A DNA stretch of 64,000 nt from CADCWN01 sp046328475 (GTDB lineage Bacteria; Chloroflexota; Chloroflexia; Thermomicrobiales; CADCWN01): NCBI GenBank assembly GCA_046328475.1, contig JAXLWN010000005.1, forward strand, positions 117,608 through 181,607, written 5' to 3'. A program made the translations under genes and the position numbers. Below are positions 51,622 to 58,730 of this stretch, piece by piece; the first letter of the stretch is position 1; each line of letters opens with the position of its first letter. The notes below the pieces were generated by a model that worked only from the letters and a program-made list of their open reading frames with translations, was not told the origin of the DNA and searched no databases.

Positions 51622-51639
51622 GTTTACCGCAGGTCTACC
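51622..51639 (+). promoter_or_regulatory. RTTYACC-N4 box upstream of a small gene
   Basis: GTTTACC-GCAG-GTCTACC, 11-nt spacing. It has the same two half-site spellings as the nirK box, in the other order relative to transcription. It lies 78 nt before ATG 51717. Confidence 0.6.
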
Positions 51640-51716
51640 GGCAGAAACCTGCCTGGTTGCGCAACGTTGCTACGGTGCTGCCAATGCATCGATCTGGCAT
51701 AGTCGGGGAGGTGGGG

Positions 51717-51944
51717 ATGCGCACGCAGAGCACGATGATCGACGACGCCGCGCTGGCAAAGCTGGAGCGGAAGCACCTGGAGGCCGATTGGCGGCGCGCG
51801 TGGGAATCGTGCTCCCACGCGGCGCAGGCCGGGGACTATGCCGAGGCCGAACGCTGGCACCAGCGGGCGCTGCTGCTCGGGAGCCAACTCGCCGTCGTCA
51901 CGCACGCAATCGGCGCATTGCACCAGGAAGCGGCCTCGGTCTGA
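51717..51944 (+). CDS. Small helical protein, function unknown
   Basis: 75 residues from ATG 51717 (GGGGAGGTGGGG upstream). Helical and charged: 'LERKHLEADWRRAWESCSHA' and 'AGDYAEAERWHQRALLLGSQ', the latter like a single TPR hairpin. It may be an adaptor peptide; no family recognised. Not part of the preceding membrane gene. Confidence 0.55.
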   Translation: MRTQSTMIDDAALAKLERKHLEADWRRAWESCSHAAQAGDYAEAERWHQRALLLGSQLAVVTHAIGALHQEAASV

Positions 51945-52208
51945 CGGGCAGCGGACCTCTCGCAGGGATCACCAGGGAGGGATCGCTCCAGAGACTGTGT
52001 ACACCGCACATGGGGATCAAGCGACGGTTGATGGCGGCCGGGCCGTCATCATTGCCCGGAGCATTGTCGGCCGCAACATCGATGTCTCCACCAGTTGTTC
52101 GCCAGTGCTTGCCGCGTAGGGCCGGTGTCATGCGTACCCAGACCTGCAACCACTGCGCGGTCAGCCGGTTGCGACGGCCGGGGCCGAGTAGGGGAAAGAG
52201 GGGCGGCG

Positions 52209-52651
52209 ATGAAGGCGATTGATGGGCGAACGATGGAAATTCTGCTGGTCGAGGACAACCAGGGCGACGCGCGCCTGATCCGCGAATCGCTCAACCTGGG
52301 CGGCCTGCCCCATCACCTGAGCGTGGTGGGCGATGGGGTCGCCGCGCTCCAATTCCTGCGGCATCAGGGCGAGAATGCCGGGGCCTCACGCCCGGATCTG
52401 ATTCTGCTCGATCTCAGCCTGCCGCGCATGGACGGGCACGCCGTGCTGCGCGCCATCGACGACGCCCTCCGCAGCGGCATTCCCGTGGTCGTCTTCACCA
52501 CGTCGAGCAATCAGCAGGACATCGCCGCCAGTTACGGCTCGCGGGCGAATGCGGTGGTGACCAAGCCGATCAACCTCGACGATTTTATTGAAGCAGTTCC
52601 GCCATCGAAGCCTTCTGGTTCAAGGCCGCCGCCTTGCCCGCCGAGTGCTGA
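52209..52651 (+). CDS. CheY-like single-domain response regulator (Rcp1 type), frameshift at the C-terminus
   Basis: Receiver domain: 'EILLVEDNQGDARLIRESLN', phosphoacceptor in LILLDLSLPRMDG, 'PVVVFTTSSNQQDI' and VVTKPINLDDFIEAV. The frame slips near 52598; in the corrected frame the tail reads SAIEAFWFKAAALPAEC and stops at 52651. This matches the paralogue at 28957-29403, which ends IESFWLTIVTLPDN. The uncorrected frame would add an unrelated tail to 52691. The ATG at 52209 follows GGGGCGGCG. No kinase is adjacent. Acts by phosphorylation-dependent contact with a partner protein. Confidence 0.85.
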
Positions 52652-52803
52652 GGGCCTGGCACGGAGTGTCCACGAGGCGCGGCGCAGATGAAGGCACCCC
52701 GCCCCGATGACCGAGCCTCCCCTTGCCCGCCCACGAGCGCAACCCGACATGCCCCCTGGAACTCCCGGCCGACGCGACAGACGCAAACATCCCGCCCGAT
52801 CCC

Positions 52804-53274
52804 TCACCCTTCCGCAAACCCCGCCAACACCGGCCACGCCTCCGCCGCAAAACCCTCGTCCAACTCATCCCCCACACACTTCAGACTCGCCACAAACCAC
52901 CACGCCACGCGCGGATCCTCCGGTTCTGGCACCGCCCCCGGCACCAGCCGCGCCGCATTCCGCGCCAGCGTCAACACCGACTCCCGCAACGAATCAAACC
53001 TCCCATCTCCCTCCGCCCGCCGCAACGCCGCCTCAATCTCCCCAAACGCCGCCGCCCCATCCGCACCCTCGTCACCCGCCGCCGCCGCGATCACCCCCTC
53101 CACCGCCGGTTCAACCCCCGCCCCGCTCCGCCCATACGCCCACGCCAGCACCCGCCCCGCCCACCGCGCCCGCTCCCCCTCCGGCACCAGCGCCGCCAAC
53201 GCTCGCCCCGCCGCCAACGGCCTCCCACCCCTCCACAACCCCTCCGCCTCCGCCAACGTCATTCCCATCACCAT
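52804..53274 (-). CDS. Hypothetical protein
   Basis: 156 residues, unrecognised. 'MTLAEAEGLWRGGRPLAAGR' and 'VLAWAYGRSGAGVEPAVEGV' suggest an alpha-helical soluble protein; the middle is rich in Ala, Glu and Asp, the end reads 'GDELDEGFAAEAWPVLAGFA'. No membrane segment. The plus strand of this interval is strongly C-rich, fitting coding on the minus strand. Start could be either of two closely spaced downstream ATGs. It diverges from the AI-2E transporter across the heptad repeat array. Confidence 0.5.
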   Translation of the reverse strand: MVMGMTLAEAEGLWRGGRPLAAGRALAALVPEGERARWAGRVLAWAYGRSGAGVEPAVEGVIAAAAGDEGADGAAAFGEIEAALRRAEGDGRFDSLRESVLTLARNAARLVPGAVPEPEDPRVAWWFVASLKCVGDELDEGFAAEAWPVLAGFAEG

Positions 53275-53334
53275 CCCCTCAACCTCACCCCACTACTCAC
53301 CCAACACCCCATACAGTCCCTTATCCCCCCTCCC

Positions 53335-53395
53335 TCGTTACTCGTTACTCGTTACTCGTTACTCGTTACTCGACTCAGCACTCAGCACTCAGCAC
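53335..53395. repeat. Heptad tandem arrays (TCGTTAC x5, TCAGCAC x3)
   Basis: Five perfect TCGTTAC units at 53335-53369, a 5-nt TCGAC, then three perfect TCAGCAC units at 53375-53395. Upstream of the transporter gene. The first unit returns in reverse complement at 56628-56648. Confidence 0.85.
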
Positions 53396-53475
53396 TCCTC
53401 GTGCTACAATTCCCGTGACGATTGTTCGCCAAGAATTGGCGACCACGCCACCGTCGACGTGGTCAGGATGGCAGG

Positions 53476-54783
53476 ATGCAGGAACCGACCTCCGAAGGGC
53501 CGCGCGAGCGACGGCGACGCAGCGGCGAACCACTCACCCCCGGTCGCGTCGCACTCTACACCCTCGCGGTGCTGGCGGTGCTGGCGCTCGCCTTGCTGGT
53601 CGTGAAGATCAAGGCGATCCTGATCATCTTCATGGTCGGCATCCTGCTCGCCACCGCCATCGAGCCGATCGTCAATCGCCTCTGCACCGTCGGCTTCGGT
53701 CGTGGCCAGAGCGTCCTCGTCGCCTACCTGCTCCTCTTCATCGCGGTCGGCGGCCTGCTCGGCGTCCTCGTCCCCTCCGTCATCCACGAACTGAGCGTCT
53801 TCTTCGGCACCGCACCCGCCCTGCTGGACAGCTGGAAAGCCTCGGTCCAGAACAGCAACAGCACCTTCATCCGCGAGAATGCCCCCTTCCTGATCGCCGA
53901 GATCGAGCGGCGTTCGGCGCAGATGGACATCCCCACCGAGCAGGCGCTCACCTTCGCCACCTACCTGCCGAGCCTCTTCGGCTACCTGATCCAGGGCATC
54001 ATCTCGGTCGTCACCACCCTGATGGTCGGGTTCTACTGGCAGACCGAGAAGGCGACCATCAAGCGCGTCTTCCTCTCCTTCTTCGTCTCCGAAGACCGCC
54101 GTACCCGCGCCCTCACCACCTGGGACAACATCGAGACCAAGCTCGGCGGCTGGATTCGCGGCCAGCTCATCCTGATGATGATCGTCGGCGTCGTCGTCTC
54201 AATCGGCTACTCCATCATCGGCCTCAAATTCGCCCTCCTGCTCGGCGTCCTGGCGGGACTCTGCGAACTCCTCCCCTTCTTCGGCCCCTGGGTCAGCGGC
54301 ATCCCCGCCTTCCTCCTCGCCCTCACCCAGTCCTGGCGACACGCCCTGGCGGTCATCGCCTTCATTTTTGTCCTGCAGATGATCGAAGGGAACGTCGTCG
54401 TCCCGCGCGTGATGAAGGGGAGCGTCGGCCTCTCGCCCCTCCTCGTCGTTCTGGCAGTCTTGATCGGCATCACCGTCATCGGCCCGGCCGGCGGCATCCT
54501 GGCGATCCCCATCGCCGCCGTCATCCAGGTCCTGATCAACGACCTCGTCCTCAGCAGCCAGCAGACCCCCCTCCCGACCGAGGAACGCCGCCTGAGCCTC
54601 CAGGTCTTCCGCTGGCGCGCGTCCGATTTGCCACGCCGACTCCAGGGCGTCAAACCCGGCCCCGCCGTCGTCAGCGCCATCGTCGAACTCGACCCAACCA
54701 TCGCCCCACCCGGCGAACCCGGCACCCCGGCCGCCAGTACTACCCCCCCTGTCACACAAACCGGCACCACCGCCGCCGACTGA
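53476..54783 (+). CDS. AI-2E family transporter (PerM-like)
   Basis: 435 residues with about eight hydrophobic segments: 'AILIIFMVGILLATAIEPIV', 'VLVAYLLLFIAVGGLLGVLV', a polar central stretch, then 'LGGWIRGQLILMMIVGVVVS', 'LLGVLAGLCELLPFFGPWVS' with the family's P-x-x-GPW turn, and 'NVVVPRVMKGSVGLSPLLVV'. Members export autoinducer-2 or act in ion/H+ exchange; the cargo here is unknown. A 65-residue proline/threonine tail follows the last helix. ATG 53476 is preceded by ATGGCAGG. Confidence 0.9.
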   Translation: MQEPTSEGPRERRRRSGEPLTPGRVALYTLAVLAVLALALLVVKIKAILIIFMVGILLATAIEPIVNRLCTVGFGRGQSVLVAYLLLFIAVGGLLGVLVPSVIHELSVFFGTAPALLDSWKASVQNSNSTFIRENAPFLIAEIERRSAQMDIPTEQALTFATYLPSLFGYLIQGIISVVTTLMVGFYWQTEKATIKRVFLSFFVSEDRRTRALTTWDNIETKLGGWIRGQLILMMIVGVVVSIGYSIIGLKFALLLGVLAGLCELLPFFGPWVSGIPAFLLALTQSWRHALAVIAFIFVLQMIEGNVVVPRVMKGSVGLSPLLVVLAVLIGITVIGPAGGILAIPIAAVIQVLINDLVLSSQQTPLPTEERRLSLQVFRWRASDLPRRLQGVKPGPAVVSAIVELDPTIAPPGEPGTPAASTTPPVTQTGTTAAD

Positions 54784-54953
54784 GGGCTCTGGTTCACAAT
54801 TGCCTGTCAGGTTCAGGGAGGAGCTTTCCCGCTCCTCGCGGCCGGGTACCCACCGCAGTGGGTGGCGGGTGCCGCCCGCACGCAGCGGGGCTGTCCACGC
54901 TCTTCTCTCTTCTCTCCACTCTGGGGTCCACTCTCCACTCTCCACATCCCCTC

Positions 54954-54981
54954 TCACGACTCACGACTCACGACTCACGAC
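54954..54981. repeat. Heptad tandem array TCACGAC x4
   Basis: Four perfect units upstream of the ammonia-lyase gene, preceded by a looser period-7 TCCACTC stretch (about 54914-54947). The 275-nt spacer has no gene. Confidence 0.8.
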
Positions 54982-55058
54982 TCTCCCCCCACGCCCCCAC
55001 AATCCTTGCGCCCGTCCCGCCCATCCGCTACCCTGTCGCCAGCAGTAGCGAGGTAGCC

Positions 55059-56591
55059 GTGACGGTCACGATCAGCGGCGATGACCTGACATTTGCGGAT
55101 GTGCTCGCCGTCGCTCGCAGCGATGCGCCGGTTGCGCTTGCACCGATCGCGTATGAGCGGCTGCGCGCCAGCCGCGCCCATGTGGATGCGGTCGCCGATG
55201 GCGAGCGCCCGGTCTACGGCATCACGACCGGGTTCGGTGGCCTCGCGCGCGTGCTCATCCCCGCCGCCGAGCGCGTGCCGATGCAGCATGCGATTCTCCG
55301 CTCCCACGCGGCCGGGATCGGCCCACCGGTCGAGCGCGAGGTGGTGCGCGCGATGATGCTGTTGCGCGCCGCCACGCTCGCCAAAGGCTATTCCGGCGTC
55401 CGCCCGGTGCTCGTCGAGGGGCTCATCGCGCTGCTCAACGCCGGGATCACGCCCTACGTGCCCGCGTTCGGGTCGCTCGGGGCCAGCGGCGACCTCGCCC
55501 CGCTCTCCCACGCCGCCCTCTGCTTGCTCGGCGAAGGCCAGGTTGTTGCCGAGGATGGTGCACTGGGCGATGCCGCGCCCGCGCTGGCGGCGGCGGGCAT
55601 CACCCCACTCGCGCTAGAGGCGAAGGAGGGGCTGGCGCTGATCAACGGCACCGATGGTATGCTCGGCATGTTGGTCATGGCGTGCGACGACGCCCTCGGC
55701 CTCTGCCGCACCGCCGATGTCGCCGCCGCCCTGACCATCGAGGCGCTGCTCGGCACCGATCGCCCTTTCGCGCCCGAATTGCAGGCGCTCCGGCCCCACC
55801 CCGGACAGGCGCGCAGCGCCGCCAACCTGCTGCGCCTGCTGGCCGCGTCGCCGCTCGTCGCCGCGCACGATGACGCCACGCACGGCGTCCAGGACGCCTA
55901 CTCGCTGCGCTGCCACCCTCAGGTGATCGGCGCGGCGCGCGATACGCTCGCTTTCGCCGTGCAGATCGCCGAGCGCGAACTCGCCGCCGCGATCGATAAC
56001 CCGGTCATCTTGCGCGACGGTACCGTCGCCTCGGTCGGTAATTTCCACGGCGAACCGCTCGCCTTCGCCTGCGATTTCCTCGCCATCGCCGCCGCCGAGG
56101 TCGGTGCGATCGCGTTCGCCCGGATCGACCGCCTGCTCGATCGCACCCGCTCGCGCGGGTTGCCCGCCTTCCTGACCGAGAATCCGGGCGTCAATTCCGG
56201 CCTGATGATCGCGCAGTACACCGCCGCCGCGCTCGTCGCCGAGAACCGCCGCCTTTGTCACCCCGCCAGCGTGGACAGCATGGCGACGTCCGCGATGCAG
56301 GAGGATCACGTCTCGCTCGGCTGGGCGGCGGCGCGCAACCTGCGCCAGATCCTGGCCAATGTTGCCCGCATCCTCGCCGTCGAGGCCGTCTGCGCCACCC
56401 ACGCGATCGATCTGCGCTCCCCGCTTCACCCCGGTCCGGCCGGGAGCGCCGCCCTCGCCCTCATCCGCACCCGCATCCCCCCGCCCGGCCCCGACCGCTA
56501 CCTCGCGCCCGACCTCGCCGCCGCCGAAACCCTGGTCCGCACCGGGCAACTCTGCGCTGCGGTGGAGGCGGTCGTCGGCCCATTGGAGTAG
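55059..56591 (+). CDS. hutH: Histidine ammonia-lyase
   Basis: 510 residues, the family's normal size. 'YGITTGFGGLARVLIPAAER' with the catalytic Tyr, the MIO triad in FGSLGASGDLAPLSH (Ala-Ser-Gly), 'LINGTDGMLGMLVMACDD', 'QDAYSLRCHPQVIGAARDTL' and 'AIDNPVILRDGTVASVGNFH' are all present. It converts L-histidine to urocanate and ammonia. GTG 55059, after GCGAGGTAGCC, is the start by homology; the frame is open far upstream without coding character. Urocanate hydratase follows, separated by an inverted-repeat element of about 225 nt. Confidence 0.95.
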   Translation: MTVTISGDDLTFADVLAVARSDAPVALAPIAYERLRASRAHVDAVADGERPVYGITTGFGGLARVLIPAAERVPMQHAILRSHAAGIGPPVEREVVRAMMLLRAATLAKGYSGVRPVLVEGLIALLNAGITPYVPAFGSLGASGDLAPLSHAALCLLGEGQVVAEDGALGDAAPALAAAGITPLALEAKEGLALINGTDGMLGMLVMACDDALGLCRTADVAAALTIEALLGTDRPFAPELQALRPHPGQARSAANLLRLLAASPLVAAHDDATHGVQDAYSLRCHPQVIGAARDTLAFAVQIAERELAAAIDNPVILRDGTVASVGNFHGEPLAFACDFLAIAAAEVGAIAFARIDRLLDRTRSRGLPAFLTENPGVNSGLMIAQYTAAALVAENRRLCHPASVDSMATSAMQEDHVSLGWAAARNLRQILANVARILAVEAVCATHAIDLRSPLHPGPAGSAALALIRTRIPPPGPDRYLAPDLAAAETLVRTGQLCAAVEAVVGPLE

Positions 56592-56596
56592 ACGGA

Positions 56597-56825
56597 AACC
56601 GCCAAGACGCCAGGGAGACGCCAAGACGAGTAACGAGTAACAAGTAACGAGGGGGACGACTTAACCGCAGAGGACGCGGAGGACGCAGAGAATGATGGAC
56701 AACAGATGGAATCTCCGATCCTCGTCTCTCTCCTATCGTCTCCGCGATCTCTGCGTCCTCTGCGGTAAAGTCGTCCTTCGTTTTGGCGTTCGTGGCGACC
56801 TTCTTGGCGTCTTGGCGGTTCAACC
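56597..56825. repeat. Inverted pair of AACCGCCAAGACGCC/ACCGCAGAGGACGC elements
   Basis: A left copy begins AACCGCCAAGACGCCA at 56597 and includes ACCGCAGAGGACGCGGAGG at 56664. A right copy in opposite orientation carries CTCTGCGTCCTCTGCGGTAAAG (56749-56770) and TGGCGTCTTGGCGGTT (56805-56820). The arms are about 100 nt, imperfect, around a central spacer, so a long hairpin could form. A GAGTAAC heptad array (56628-56648) sits inside the left arm only. Confidence 0.8.
56628..56648. repeat. Heptad array GAGTAAC x3
   Basis: Two perfect GAGTAAC units and one AAGTAAC. Reverse complement of the TCGTTAC register at 53335-53369. Confidence 0.75.
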
Positions 56826-56844
56826 GTCTCTTCGGAGGTGAGCG

Positions 56845-58509
56845 ATGAGCAGTCCACGGGTCGTGCGCGCCCCGCGCGGCGTCGAGTTGAGCTGTCGGGG
56901 GTGGGAGCAGGAGGCGGCGCTGCGGATGCTGCTGAACAATCTCGACCCCGAGGTGGCCGAGCGCCCGGAGGACCTGGTTGTTTACGGCGGGAGCGGTCGG
57001 GCGGCGCGCTCCTGGGCGGCGTTCGACGCGATCGTGCGCGAACTGCGGCGGTTGGGGGATGACGAGACGCTGCTGGTGCAGAGCGGCAAGCCGGTCGGCG
57101 TCTTCACCACGCACGAGGACGCGCCGCGCGTGCTGATCGCCAACTCCCTGCTCGTCCCGCAGTGGGCCACGCGCGAGGAATTCGGGCGGTTGGAAACGCT
57201 CGGCCTGACGATGTATGGGCAGATGACCGCCGGGTCGTGGATCTATATCGGCACGCAAGGCATCCTCCAGGGCACCTACGAGACATTTGCCGAACTCGCG
57301 CGCCAGCACTTCGGCGGCAATCTCGCCGGGCGGCTGGTGCTCACCGCCGGGCTCGGCGGCATGGGCGGCGCGCAACCCCTCGCCGTGACGTTGAACGGCG
57401 GTGTCGCGCTCTGCATCGAAGTGGACCCGACCCGCGCCGCGCGCCGCGTCGCCACGCGCTACCTCGACCGCGTCGCCACCGACCTCGACGATGCCCTGCG
57501 CCTCGCCGGGGCCGCGCTCGCCGCGCGCCAGCCGCTCAGTATCGGCGTCATCGGCAACGCGGCCGAAGTGCATCGGGAACTGCTCGCGCGCCCCGACTTC
57601 CGCCCCGATGTCGTCACCGACCAGACCAGCGCCCACGATCCGACCAGCTATGTCCCCGCCGAACTCTCGCTGGAAGATGCCCAGATCCTGGCGCGCGACC
57701 AGCCTGAACTCTACGTCGCGCAGTCGCGGCGCTCGATGGCGCGGCACGTCGAGGCGATGGTGGAGTGGGCGCGGCGCGGCGCGGTCGTCTTCGACTACGG
57801 CAACAATCTGCGCGCCCAGGGCGAACTCGGCGGCGCGCGGGACGCGTTTTCCTATCCCGGCTTCGTCCCCGCCTTCATCCGGCCGCTCTTCTGCGAGGGC
57901 AAAGGCCCCTTCCGCTGGGTCGCGCTCTCCGGTGACCCCGAGGATATCCGCCGCACCGACGCCGCCCTCGTCCGCCTCTTCCCCGAGAATTCCTCCCTGC
58001 GCCGCTGGCTCGCACTCGCCGGGGAGCGGGTCGCCTTCCAGGGACTCCCCGCGCGCATTTGCTGGCTCGGCTACGGCGAACGCCACCTGGCCGGGCTGGA
58101 GTTCAACCGCATGGTCCGCGATGGCGAACTCGCCGCCCCGATTGTCATCGGCCGCGACCACCTCGACGCCGGCTCGGTCGCCTCGCCCTATCGCGAGACC
58201 GAGGGGATGCGCGACGGCTCCGACGCGATCGGCGACTGGCCCATCCTCAACGCCCTGATCAACACCGCCGCCGGGGGGAGCTGGGTCAGCGTCCACCACG
58301 GCGGCGGGGTCGGCATCGGCTATTCCCTCCACGCGGGGCTGGTGGTGGTGGCCGACGGGACCGCGCGGGCGGAACGGAAGCTCGCGCGCGTGCTGCTGAG
58401 CGATCCCGGCATGGGCATCCTTCGCCACGCCGACGCGGGCTATCCCGAGGCGCTGGCGGCGGCGGAGCGGCAGGGGGTGCGCGTGCCGATGGGGAGCGTG
58501 CAGGAGTGA
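56845..58509 (+). CDS. hutU: Urocanate hydratase
   Basis: 554 residues. 'LNNLDPEVAERPEDLVVYGG', 'LLVQSGKPVGVFTTHEDAPR', 'WIYIGTQGILQGTYETFAEL', 'LTAGLGGMGGAQPLAVTLNG' (NAD-binding loop), 'VTDQTSAHDPTSYVPAELS' and 'GGSWVSVHHGGGVGIGYSLH' are conserved urocanase blocks. It uses tightly bound NAD+ to hydrate urocanate to imidazolonepropionate. GGAGGTGAGCG precedes the ATG. It continues the histidine pathway from hutH; hutI and hutG are not in the window. Confidence 0.96.
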   Translation: MSSPRVVRAPRGVELSCRGWEQEAALRMLLNNLDPEVAERPEDLVVYGGSGRAARSWAAFDAIVRELRRLGDDETLLVQSGKPVGVFTTHEDAPRVLIANSLLVPQWATREEFGRLETLGLTMYGQMTAGSWIYIGTQGILQGTYETFAELARQHFGGNLAGRLVLTAGLGGMGGAQPLAVTLNGGVALCIEVDPTRAARRVATRYLDRVATDLDDALRLAGAALAARQPLSIGVIGNAAEVHRELLARPDFRPDVVTDQTSAHDPTSYVPAELSLEDAQILARDQPELYVAQSRRSMARHVEAMVEWARRGAVVFDYGNNLRAQGELGGARDAFSYPGFVPAFIRPLFCEGKGPFRWVALSGDPEDIRRTDAALVRLFPENSSLRRWLALAGERVAFQGLPARICWLGYGERHLAGLEFNRMVRDGELAAPIVIGRDHLDAGSVASPYRETEGMRDGSDAIGDWPILNALINTAAGGSWVSVHHGGGVGIGYSLHAGLVVVADGTARAERKLARVLLSDPGMGILRHADAGYPEALAAAERQGVRVPMGSVQE

Positions 58510-58619
58510 AGCGGATGTCGCGCCGGGAGATTGCGCGCCCGTTGAGTTGGCTCCATGCCGCATTGTAGAATCAGTTGGGCGATCCCGACCGCACCCCGCC
58601 GACTGATGAGGCGAGCGTA

Positions 58620-58708
58620 CGGTTGAAAGGCTCGCAGGTTTGAAGGTTGCGCGATAGGGCATTGAACTGGAAAACCTTCAACCTTTGAACCTTTCAACCT
58701 TTGAACCG
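58620..58708. repeat. Inverted repeat of CCTTTGAACC/GGTTGAAAGG units
   Basis: CGGTTGAAAGG and GGTTTGAAGGTTG on the left face CCTTCAACCTTTGAACCTTTCAACCTTTGAACCG on the right. The right arm is itself a period-8/16 tandem. It is located 22 nt before the kinase start. Confidence 0.7.
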
Positions 58709-58730
58709 TGACCCCGTATCCGAGGAGCCC

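Noticed and set aside
53335..53395. Possible CRISPR-like array
   Set aside because: Units are 7 nt with no spacers, and no cas genes are present.
52707..55058. Long upstream extension of the hutH reading frame (nearly 800 codons)
   Set aside because: The translation is Pro/Thr/Arg-rich, overlaps the AI-2E transporter in another frame, and the conserved protein begins at GTG 55059.
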